A stretch of DNA of 64,000 nucleotides from the NCBI GenBank assembly GCA_034401795.1, contig CM067369.1:189105328-189169327 (forward strand), given 5' to 3'. Under the pieces are notes generated by a model. That model saw nothing but the letters and a program-made list of their open reading frames with translations. It had not been told where the DNA came from and made no database searches. This document shows, one piece after another, positions 11,090-19,674 of this stretch (position 1 is the first letter of the stretch; each line of letters opens with the position of its first letter). This DNA comes from Chaetoderma sp. LZ-2023a. Lineage: Eukaryota; Mollusca; Caudofoveata; Chaetodermatida; Chaetodermatidae. Made by a program: the position numbers and the translations under genes.

Positions 11090-11323
11090 TTAATACTTTA
11101 ACACTCATATCAGCCAAAAACAGCTTAGGTAGTGGTCTTGAGAAATGGCCATATACAGACCAAGAGAAGACTATTTTTGAAAATTTACCACAGGAATGAC
11201 TGGCTCGATAACCGAGCCAGTCATTCCATTGGTAAATTTTCAAAAATAGTCTTGTTCTGCAAATGGACATTTTTAATGAAAAATTTAAATTTTCTCGAAC
11301 ATATTTAAGTGTTAAGAGTTTAA
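11090..11323. repeat. Family A MITE, copy 9
   Basis: Full-length, centred on GACTGGCTCGATAACCGAGC, ending GTGTTAAGAGTTTAA. Confidence 0.85.
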
Positions 11324-11997
11324 GCAAAGCTTCTCAGCTTATATTTTCGGGTTGCTCGACTCTGTTTGAACCCGTTTTGGAGATATGGCTGCCTATTCTG
11401 TTATGAAGCTGCTCAGTGATATTGAGGTCATAATGTCAACATTCAAGGTCACTGATGTTGGTACTATGCCAAACTAAGATCACGTGGACCTTGGTACAAA
11501 GATTAATATTAGCATTTGTGTAGCATTCTCTTGCATGTTCAGTTAAAATCTTAGTTTCATGACCTGACACCTGACAATCCCTTCTTCAATCAGACATATC
11601 AACACTAACTCACGGTGACTTATCATGTCACTGGTCAGTTTCTCGTGGAATTGTGACAAAATGGATATGGTAGGCATGATAGCACTCATCTGTGTTTATG
11701 ACACATTTAATTTTTTGTTCTGCTGTTGCCTCGTTTTTGCTTTGCCTTTTTTATATCTTTGTTTGGTTTCTGTTTTGTTTTTGTTTAATGTTCCGATTTT
11801 TTGTCCTATTACAATTTAAATTTGTTTTGAATTGTAATGTATCTAGAATTTAGGAAAATACTGTCATGTTTACAGGAGCTATTATGGGATGAGTTAACTT
11901 AAGATTGCTTAACATAGTGAGCCAAATGATGTGGGATGTGCAGAAAAAGTGAGGCAAAAGGACTTTACATGGCACATGAAAACCATGTCTTTTTTAG
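11324..11997. other. XKR intron sequence without recognised features
   Basis: Nothing beyond AT-rich and T-rich stretches (11700-11830) was seen; no splice-flanked frame was supported. Confidence 0.45.
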
Positions 11998-12290
11998 GTC
12001 AAGTTCGACTGACTAACCATAGTCAGTTTGCTGCGTTACTGAGCATGCGCATTTGCTATGCCCAGTCGAATGCTGAATAGATTTAAACTATATTTTGTCG
12101 GTACCCGATTCCCCATTGCATTACTATTGCAGAAAATATGGAGCCGGTACCAGTCTTGATTATCTCTTTCTGTCGTCTTCTTTAATGGCCTATGAAAATG
12201 AGTTATTTTTGTCTGCCAAGACATCAAATTGTATCAATATGTGATAAAGTGGGAAAGAAATGGGCCTTGGGAACATTGACACACAATAGG
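11998..12290 (+). repeat. Dispersed 290-bp repeat, copy 1
   Basis: This segment, from GGTCAAGTTCGACTGACTAA to CTTGGGAACATTGACAC, is matched along its length by 57105-57394. Shared internal words include CATAGTCAGTTTGCTG, GATTCCCCATTG, GGAGCCGG and GCCAAGACATCAA. At the other site it interrupts a LINE, so it is a mobile sequence. I do not recognise its class. Confidence 0.75.
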
Positions 12291-12400
12291 AAAGTATTAT
12301 TTCATCAAACCATTGAAGTTATTTAGGTAAATTTTTACACACAATAGGAAAGTATTATTTCATCAAACCTAAGTTATTTAGTGAAATTTTTACACTTTTA
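12280..12400 (+). repeat. Short direct duplication
   Basis: CACAATAGGAAAGTATTATT followed by TCATCAAACC occurs twice, about 58 bp apart, each time followed by a diverged GTTATTTAG and AATTTTTACAC. Confidence 0.8.
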
Positions 12401-12687
12401 TATTCATTTATTTGTGACAGGTAAATGGTGTTCTCCATTTTGAAATTTACACAAATTTCGTACTAACCATTTCGAACCGACCTTGGGTGCTCGGTCGACA
12501 ATAGTTAACTAGACTATTTCAAGTTAGACTGGGATCCAGTTCATATTAGCTAACAATCGAACTTGACCCTAACAGGCCTAGTGTATAAACAATTTTTGTC
12601 TCGTGTGTGACATGAAGCAGAAGTGAGACATCCCTGTATCACTTTTCCAGTGAGAGTGATAACATTTAGCTTTGGGTTATATTTCAG

Positions 12688-12807
12688 GCTTTGTTAAGCC
12701 TATCACAACTAACGTTTGGTACATGGTTACCGATGCGTTTGCTGTTAGGAATCCACACGATGACATTGAAGTGACAAGCTCCACGGTCAATGTCCCTCTA
12801 AACTTTG
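12688..12807 (+). CDS. Candidate alternative exon of the XKR gene
   Basis: This 120-base open block has the acceptor TTATATTTCAG and the donor AACTTTG|GTAAAA. It begins in the phase left by XKR exon 2 and ends in the phase needed by exon 3, so inclusion would add 40 residues without a frame change. The peptide begins GFVKPITTNVWYMVTDAF and ends STVNVPLNFG. It is not part of the conserved XKR core, and I do not recognise it. It could be a species-specific cassette, part of an alternative truncated isoform with 14734-14849, or a relic of another gene or transposon. Confidence 0.35.
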
Positions 12808-13074
12808 GTAAAAAGCAGGAGTTTTTCAATGTTAAAGCAAGACTTCTTAGCTTATATTTTAGGCAGGGATGGGGTCAATTCCATTTTATCAATTCCAATT
12901 CCACCTCAATTCATTTTATCAATTCCAATTCCAATTCCGTTTCCACATCAATTCATTTTATCAATTCCAATTCTACCCAGACAAATTCAATTCCAATTCC
13001 AATTCCATTTGATCAATTCCAAGTCCAATTAAAATTCCATACCAATTTTTACTTGAGATCAACATTGTTATATT

Positions 13075-13300
13075 TTAACCCTTTAATGCCGAAGATTGGT
13101 CAAGAGAAACTAGATTTATCATTAGCAAATGTCCATTTGCAGAATAAGAGAAGACTATTTTTTTAAGTTTAACAATGCAATGACTGGCTCAGTTATGGAA
13201 TCAGTCATTCCACTGGTAAATTTTCAAAAATAGTCTCTTAGCATATATGATCCTTCCGCAAGACCAGTACATTTTTGGCTGGCTTCTCCATTAATATTTA
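13075..13300. repeat. Family A MITE, copy 10, nested in the hAT-like element
   Basis: TTAACCCTTTAATGCC to a decayed right end. The centre is altered to GACTGGCTCAGTTATGGAAT. It is nested inside the element spanning 12864-14726, giving relative ages. Confidence 0.75.
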
Positions 13301-14069
13301 AAACAATTAGAATAAAAATTGTTGTTGCCACAGAGTTATATCTTTCAGTCAAATTATTGTAAAAAAAAAGCAACATTCAGCAGATCCGTTTTTTAGTTCA
13401 TTTGACTTAATTATAGTTTAATGCAGGTTTTTTTCTGGTGAATATGACTAAACGTTTGACATGTCTAATTATTGTAAATACATGTAAACCTTGCTATATA
13501 AATGTTTGCATTAAAAAGCATTAGCATACAATGTAGATAGTACAGTACTGAGTGAGAGTACTGAGTACATGTATGTAGAGTTTTAATAACACCTCTAGGT
13601 TTGGTGGCTGTGTTGTAAAAGCTGAGACATTTTACACAGGGGGGGATGGGGGCGTTGGTTCAATGATTTCTTTGTTATGTAGGAGGGTATAATTACAAGG
13701 CAATTATCTTGTAATGTACTGCTTTCTTCACCCATTTCATTCCATGCAGATGATAGTTATTACTTTACTGAACACTATTGCTAACATCGTGGTGAATAAT
13801 TTTAACACAATTTGGTTATCTTGGTTCAAGCTTATGTTATATTTGAAATCATTTTAACTTACTTGAATGATTTTAAAGATGGCGTGATTTCATAGAGATG
13901 AAAACCTGGGAATGCAGAATTAAATAAGTTCAAGATCAGAGGCTGTGATTGAATAAAGGCGGTACAAAGCTAGCATAGGATAAAATGGTTAATTGGTCAC
14001 TGGTCAGGGAGAATTGAGTTAATTCAATAATATATTAAAGTTCATAGTATTTATCAGATCTTTATTTTG

Positions 14070-14243
14070 TCAATTCAGAGACGAGAGATTCTTTTTGAAA
14101 ATTTACCACGAATTACTGGCTCAGTTATCCAGTTAGCCACTCCAGTGGTAAATTTTCAAAAATAGTCTTCCATTGGCCTGCCAATGGACATTTCTCAAAC
14201 TCAATACAGGTGTTTTGGCCGGCTTAGGTGTTAAAGGGTTAAG
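14070..14243. repeat. Family A MITE, copy 11, nested in the hAT-like element
   Basis: The right half is intact to GTGTTAAAGGGTTAA; the left outer arm is shortened. Confidence 0.7.
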
Positions 14244-14733
14244 GGCTAACTTGCTCATCATTGAATTATCGGTATCTCAAATTCTAGTCTTTAAACCAAA
14301 CATATAACTAAGTTGTTAATTTTAATAGAAACTGTTGCAGCCGTAGGAGACAAAAGTATTCCGTCTAATTAATTTTAAAAGCATCTAATAACAGCTGGCA
14401 TACAAAATCTCATCAACCTGCATATAGAATGAAATGTGGTAAATGGCATCATATAGATCATTTAGGATGAAATGCATTAAGGGCATATGAAGAGCGGTGT
14501 ATAATTTACAGATATTACATGCACATTTTATAGCCAACAATGTTAAGTAAATCTATGACAAATATGACTGGAATTGATTGGAATTTATCAATTCCGGTCA
14601 ATTCAAATTAGCAATTCCAAATCCAATTCCAATTCCGGTGTCTTAAAATTGATCAATTCCAATTCCGGAATTGAGTTGGAATTGACTGATCAATTCCAAT
14701 TCCAATCGGAATTGACCCCAACCCTGATTTCAG

Positions 14734-14849
14734 GATTGGTTGACCCAATTGGAACTGAACTTGGAGACGCTATCAGCTATGCTGCTAGGAAACAGCATGA
14801 TCACCCGAGGTCACATGCATGGTCAATGGTCAAGTTCACTAACTTGTGA
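14734..14849 (+). CDS. Candidate alternative terminal exon (truncating)
   Basis: After an ATTTCAG acceptor, the sequence reads GLVDPIGTELGDAISYAARK (Gly completed by the preceding exon) and runs to a TGA at 14847-14849. Its phase matches both the donor at 12807 and XKR exon 2. The acceptor lies within the right-hand target duplication of the hAT-like element, so before insertion it would have sat about 55 bp from the donor at 12807. Use of this block would truncate the XKR protein. The peptide is not recognised, and transcription is unproven. Confidence 0.3.
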
Positions 14850-14894
14850 TGATTATCGGCAATGAGGAGAAGAGATGAGACATTTAAGATGTTT

Positions 14895-16176
14895 AATGGA
14901 GGAATCCAGTTTTTGCTATACCCAGACTAAGCTCCAGCTATGCTTTGACCATCTTGGGATCAATCGATCCCTGCACTCCCTAAATCTCAGTTTTCTTAAA
15001 ACTATACAGGTAAGCTGTTGAATATTTTGAAACTAATTTGACTAGGTGCCCATTCAAATTAGTCAAAATATTCAACAGCATGTTTGTTAAATAATAAAGA
15101 CATACAATTCGTACAAGGCTTAGTCCATCACTAATTAAGCATTTGTGATGACCTTAGCTACATCATTATCCCCACGTTTTAAAAAAATGTCGGGGATATT
15201 GTAATTGCCTCCGCCCGCCTGTCCATCCATCCGTCTGTCCGTCCATCACGCTATCTCCTCCAAAACCATTGGGTGGAATTATGGGGGGGCGTGGTAGGGG
15301 TCAAAAGGACAAATCATTAGACGGAACACACATAAATTTTATATCTGAGTTAACCATATGATTGTGGAGTGCAAGAGACCATTTAGATTTGGCTCTGCCC
15401 TCAGGGGGGTGGGGGAGGGGTCAAAAGGTCAAATTTTAAACTGCAGAAATTGATTGTAACGCATCTCCTGAAACCGTTGGACAGAATTCAACCAAATTTG
15501 GTCTATGGATTACCCATATCAATGTGGAGTACATGAGCACATTTACATTTGGCCGCGCCCCCCCCCCCCCCCCAATTAAAAATTGATTGTAATGCCACTC
15601 CTCTGACTCTGTTGGATGGAATTCAAACAAATTTAGTATGTCAGTTACCGATATCAGTGTGGAGTATATGAGCACATTTACATTTGGCCTCGCCCCCAGG
15701 GGTTTGGGGTGGGGTCAAATGGTCATGAAATTGATTGTAATGCAACTCCTCTGAAATCGTTAAACAGAACTCAACCAAATTTGATATCTGAGTTACTGCT
15801 ATGATTGCAGAGTGCAAGAGGTGATTTAGATTTGGCTCCGCACCCAGAGCACTGGAGTTGGGTCAAAGGGTAAAATTTTAACGTGCAGAAATTGATTGTA
15901 ATGCATCTCCGAAGCCATTAGACAGAATTCAACCAAATTTGGTATGTGAGTTACCCATATGATAGCGGAGTGCAGAATGACATTTACATTGGCTCCGCCC
16001 CCCAGGGGTGGGTTGTGGAGTGTGTTAAAAGTTCAAATCGGTGAACGTGGGGATTTGCGATGATGCATCATCGACTGATCAAGCTAGTTCATGATGTAAT
16101 TGATTATGATGTCATCCTACAAGATATAGTTGATTATGACATCATATGATTGACTGAGAAACTGGAATCGTCCATT
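14895..16176 (+). repeat. Family B MITE, copy 1, split by a nested element
   Basis: Family B reads AATGGACCTTTCCAGTTTTA, then AGCTATGCCCCGCCC, GATCGATCGATC, a 100-bp palindromic core, several TGACGTCA sites and a reversed end CTGGAAAGGTCCATT. Here the left part is at 14895-15166 and the right part (GATTATGACATCATATG, CTGGAATCGTCCATT) at about 16085-16176, separated by the nested element 15169-16053. Confidence 0.75.
15169..16053. mobile_element. Nested element with inverted ends and internal tandem units
   Basis: TCCCCACGTT at 15169 is mirrored by AACGTGGGGA at 16044-16053. Inside are about five degenerate units of 140-180 bp, each with ATTGATTGTAATGCATCTCC, CAGAATTCAACCAAATTTGG and TTTGGCTCCGCCCCCAGGGG. 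No coding capacity. It interrupts a family B copy in an XKR intron. A single related unit occurs at about 16620-16820. Confidence 0.7.
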
Positions 16177-16232
16177 CCACAGAAATCGTGTTTATCTATA
16201 TCACATACATTATTCTTACTTTCATTCTCTAG

Positions 16233-16442
16233 GTGTATCAATCAGCACCAGCCTGTTGTCTATGTCGTGGTCAGTGGCTTCCTACACAAACAGTTTACGC
16301 CTGGCTTACCGACCAGTCCATGCCACCCATTATCCATCGATGTTTGTACACACATTGTGGCAGCTATGTACTGTGGCATCTCGGATCCTCGCCATCGTAA
16401 TATTTGCCTCCGTCTACCACGCATGGATATTCCTCGCACTTG
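16233..16442 (+). CDS. XKR: XK-related protein, exon 3
   Basis: This exon encodes GVSISTSLLSMSWSVASYTN followed by a loop and WQLCTVASRILAIVIFASVY. It matches the family segment SVTSLMSLAWVLASY and the block F.R..TI.SRV..F.LFAS.F. It supplies two membrane-embedded helices. The acceptor is CATTCTCTAG and the donor GCACTTG|GTTAGT. The length of 210 bases carries phase 1 to phase 1. It joins directly to exon 2 and to exon 4 to give the conserved order. Confidence 0.9.
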
Positions 16443-16619
16443 GTTAGTACTGTATTGAAGCATCCATTCTCGAGTCGCTTGCAGGGAGATTGTTGTGAAT
16501 TAACATTTGTAAGAAGGGAAAATATTATTTGAAATTTAACCCTTTTGTGTTGTTTGCCTGTGTATAAAAACAGACATCAGTGGTAATTATCCTCACATGC
16601 ATGACATCTTTAAAGAAAA

Positions 16620-16820
16620 TAGTGGGGGATATTTCAATTGTAACAGGATGTCTGTCCATCTGGCTCTCATCAGAAACCATTTGATTGCTGATTGCAAGAC
16701 AACATTTATATTTGGCTCCACCCCTGTGTGTATGTTTCAGTGAGGGAGAACTTGAGATAAAAATTTTAAATATATAAATTCAGTCTATCACACATCTAAG
16801 TATTTTGGCAGAATTCAGCC
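16620..16820 (+). repeat. Single degenerate unit related to the 15.2-16.0 kb element
   Basis: AGTGGGGGATATTTCAATTG, TTTGGCTCCACCCC and CAGAATTCAGCCAAATTTG follow the same order as the units in the nested element at 15169-16053. Confidence 0.55.
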
Positions 16821-16854
16821 AAATTTGTTTATGTGAATTACCAACCCATCTTGA

Positions 16855-17125
16855 AACTTGAAAAGTCTGTCAAGTGTACAAATTGTATGTCTTTGATGGA
16901 TTTGCAATTTAATAAACATTGTGTTGAATATTTTGGAACTAATTTGCTGTTGTTTGCCACAGGCAGCAACAGCCCCCCCAATCAAATTTTGTTCAAAATA
17001 TTCAACAGCTTACCAGTATAGTTACCTTGAAATTTAGATTCTGGGAATTCAGGTTTCAAGTCGATCTCAATATGAATATAAAGTGGGTGGAGCTTAATGA
17101 GAAACTGATCCCGCCATCGAGATAA
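16855..17125 (-). repeat. Family B MITE, copy 2, reverse and partial
   Basis: Reverse-orientation copy with AAGTCTGTCAAGTGTAC, ATTTAATAAACATT, the palindromic core and AAGTGGGTGGAGCTTA. The CRE-rich end is missing. Confidence 0.7.
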
Positions 17126-17174
17126 TTAATATATCCTAACATACAGTACAGCTCAGAAATTACATAAAATTTTT

Positions 17175-17320
17175 CCAAAACAAAGTACTGTTGAATATTT
17201 TAAACATCCAATTATGTTCAAAATGTTTAACAGACCATTTCTTACATCGTGTTCAAAATTGTACTAACATGTTTCTATTTCTGTTTTGGAAACATTACAA
17301 ATTATTTGTGAGCTGTATTG
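17175..17320. repeat. Family E repeat, copy 1
   Basis: TACTGTTGAATATTTTAAAC, then CCAATTATGTTCAAAATG, then ATCGTGTTCAAAATTG and TGAGCTGTATTG. Related copies are at 44478-44675 and, split, around 52100-52690. It ends about 25 bp before XKR exon 4. Confidence 0.65.
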
Positions 17321-17344
17321 TAATTATTCCATTCTCATTAACAG

Positions 17345-17626
17345 GTGTTCATTGGTTGCTGATGACGGCATGGGTGATACTGCAGAATACAAATTTTGCT
17401 CGTAGCTGGCTCGAAGAGCGTTTGTTTAACATCGTCATTGGATTTGTACATATTTTCTGTTTTGTCAACCTCAAAGATGGCCGAACGCGTACTAGATTCT
17501 CGTTGTTCTATTTGGTGATCTTGGCAGAAAATGCACTGTTTTTTGCCTTGTGGTTTAGACTCCGGCCAGACGATCCAAACTTGCTCGTCACATATGCATC
17601 AGTAATATTTGGCGGGTATTTATTAG
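17345..17626 (+). CDS. XKR: XK-related protein, exon 4
   Basis: This exon encodes VHWLLMTAWVILQNTNFARS, then WLEERLFNIVIGFVHIFCFV, NLKDGRTRTR and LFYLVILAENALFFALWFRL, ending SVIFGGYLL. It corresponds to the most conserved XKR block: VHW.AM..WI, W.E.LFN.V.G..YIF...N.K.GRTR and .Y...L.EN.....LW. It provides three or four membrane segments and the Lys/Arg-rich cytoplasmic turn. The acceptor is CATTAACAG and the donor TTAG|GTGAGA, phase 1 in and out. This exon is the strongest single support for the family assignment. Confidence 0.94.
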
Positions 17627-17699
17627 GTGAGATTCTAAGTGTATAAACAGATTAGATTTTTTTAATATTAGGCCTTAGGCTGTCTTTGCTTTAAGTAAG

Positions 17700-17905
17700 G
17701 CTTTTATCCCTTGTCACTCTGATGTCAAAATTTTTAATTTTCAAATTAAATTAATTGATGAATTGGTGTTAATTTTTCAACAAATTTGATGGAAGATGTT
17801 GCTGTCCTAGACAGCAACACCATCCACCAAAATTGTTGAAATTGTTGAACCTATTTCTTTGCTATTGACGCAGTAAAAGATAGAAAATTTACATCAGAGG
17901 GTTAC
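17700..17905. repeat. Family F repeat, copy 2
   Basis: ATCCCTTGTCACTCTGATGT to ACATCAGAGGGTTACGGG. The centre is a palindrome with GATGTTGCTGTC and GACAGCAACACCATC. It immediately follows XKR exon 4. Confidence 0.65.
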
Positions 17906-18019
17906 GGGCTAATGAAACAAAAAGATTATTGGTATTCATTTTGAAAATGATGTAGCTAAGAGCTGTTTTAGACCGCAAAATCTTCCATCAACACCAATAT
18001 CAAAGTGTCTGTAGTGGAT

Positions 18020-18220
18020 TGAGAATAATGATAAATGTACATTTTCAAGCCAAGAGAAAACTATTTTTCAAAGTTTACCATATCATTGGAATAAGTACAG
18101 TAGCTTATTTATTGAGTCAGTCATTCCAATGGTAAATTTAAAGAATATCTCTCCTCTTGGCTTGCAAATGGACATTCAGTGTGTACCTGTATCATACCAA
18201 TTTTGACCATTACATTTCTG
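18020..18220. repeat. Family A MITE, copy 12, diverged
   Basis: Arms with ATGTACATTTTCAAGCCAAG and TTGGCTTGCAAATGGACATT flank a degraded centre (GAGTCAGTCATTCC). Confidence 0.65.
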
Positions 18221-18425
18221 GATGATAACCCATGGTCTACTGCCGCGATCCAAGGCAAATTAGTTAAAAAATATCCAACAGACTATTCCTTATTTCGTAA
18301 ACCAAAGTGCCATTTCTGATCTGTAATGATTAAACAAGGCATAATTTAAAATTTGATATTTGGGTCTAACATGTGTTGTTATGCAAATTATAAATTGTAT
18401 AGTTGTTGACAAAGGTGTATAGCAA

Positions 18426-18658
18426 TTAACTCTTTCACGGATAAATTCACTGTATCTCAATCTCTGAGCAAACAAACATGAAAGCTGTTGAGTATTTTGA
18501 AATTAATATGACCGGAAGCCATTGCTGCCTTAAGCAGCAATGGCTTCCAGTCATATTAAATTCAAAATATTCAAAATAATATTCTATAAAGTGAAAAAAC
18601 ATAATCATCTGCACTTTGTATAAAATACAAATCAGGGATTTGTTTTTGAAAGGGTTAA
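18426..18658. repeat. Family D MITE, copy 2
   Basis: TTAACTCTTTCACGG to TTTGAAAGGGTTAA around a clear palindrome centred on GCCATTGCTGCCTTAAGCAG. Confidence 0.75.
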
Positions 18659-18914
18659 TGATAGAACTGAAGAAAACTGATGATAAATTGCAATCCTGGG
18701 CAAATTTTGCAAAGCAGATACAGCTTCTGCTTGTTGCAGAATGTATAGCAACTGCCTAAATATGTGTAGCAAATTGAGATGCGATACCAGATAAATTATG
18801 CCCTTTTAAAGGGTTAAGATTGGTGTTTTTCCTTTAACTATATCTTCAACCTACTGACCTACTAGACAATGTAGGAAAACTATGAGCTATCTAAAATACT
18901 ATATTATGTTGCAG

Positions 18915-19015
18915 GGCTAGTGTGCATGCTGTGTTACTATTTCTGCTGCCATATTGGAGATGCTCATGCTGGAACTAGTGTCTATGGTGCACAGACAATC
19001 CCCATATCTCTGACG
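18915..19015 (+). CDS. XKR: XK-related protein, exon 5
   Basis: This exon encodes GLVCMLCYYFCCHIGDAHAG followed by TSVYGAQTIPISLT. It completes the last membrane segment and matches the vertebrate stretch AGIAMMLLYYGVLHPTG. The acceptor is TTATGTTGCAG and the donor CTGACG|GTATGG. It is entered in phase 1 and left in phase 0. A family A copy starts within about 20 bp of the donor. Confidence 0.85.
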
Positions 19016-19029
19016 GTATGGAGAACTTA

Positions 19030-19272
19030 TCATGTTCACATTAACACCGTAATGGTCGTTGCGGTGTTCTTGAGAAATGTCCATTTGCAGGACAAGATAG
19101 GACAATTTTTTTTAATCTACCACTAGAATGCCTGGCTCGATAACCGAGCGAGTCATTCCAGCATGTCCAGTGGTAAATTGTCAAAAATAGTCTTCTCTTG
19201 TCCTGCAAATGGACATTCAATAAGCAAATATTTTGAATTTCATAAGAAAATTGTGCCAAAAAAAGGGGTAAT
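19030..19272. repeat. Family A MITE, copy 13
   Basis: Lies directly after exon 5. The arms and the CTGGCTCGATAACCGAGC centre are clear, with a small duplication (AGCATGTCCAGTGG) on the right. Confidence 0.8.
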
Positions 19273-19339
19273 CTGAATAATTTATTGCATATCCAAATAA
19301 TGTTAGCCAAGATAAGGTAAAGGTTCTATCATTAATATT

Positions 19340-19530
19340 TGTAACCCTTCCTAAACTGTCCTAAACTTACCTCTGCAGTGATCTTGAGCAATGTCCATCT
19401 ACAGACCACGAGAATACTATTTTCAAAAATTTACTTCTGGAGTTTCTAGAATAACTGACTCGACAACCAGACCAGTCACTTCAGCGGTAAATTTTCAAAA
19501 ATAGTCTTGTTCTGCAAATGTAGAGTTGAG
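19340..19530. repeat. Family A MITE, copy 14, truncated
   Basis: Starts at CCTTCCTAAACTG, has TCTACAGACCACGAGAATAC and AATTTTCAAAAATAGTCTTG, and lacks the right terminus. It ends about 145 bp before XKR exon 6. Confidence 0.65.
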
Positions 19531-19674
19531 CAAAGATTTAGCTTTTTGTGACAAATCTTCATTTTTAAATGACTAATCCATTACATGAGTTCAGGGAAGC
19601 TAGATATGTTTATTTGGTGTTTACACCTGTGTCATTTGGTGAATTTGAAATCTTGTTTTACTCTTAATTTTCAG

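Larger units (their letters stand above)
12864..14726. mobile_element. hAT-like non-autonomous element with 8-bp target duplication
   Basis: The left end CAGGGATGGGGTCAATTCC is mirrored by GGAATTGACCCCAACCCTG at the right end. The flanks are ATTTTAGG (12856-12863) and ATTTCAGG (14727-14734), an 8-bp duplication with one mismatch, which is the hAT hallmark. Subterminal regions consist of repeated CAATTCCAATTCC words on both sides (12878-13045 and 14568-14720). The interior has no transposase and contains two family A copies. It lies in an XKR intron. Confidence 0.75.

Noticed and set aside
19585..19674. Start of the XKR tail frame at MSSGKLDMFIWC as an independent gene start
   Set aside because: A CTTAATTTTCAG acceptor at 19674 in phase with exon 5 explains the frame as a terminal exon; the upstream 30 codons are intron.
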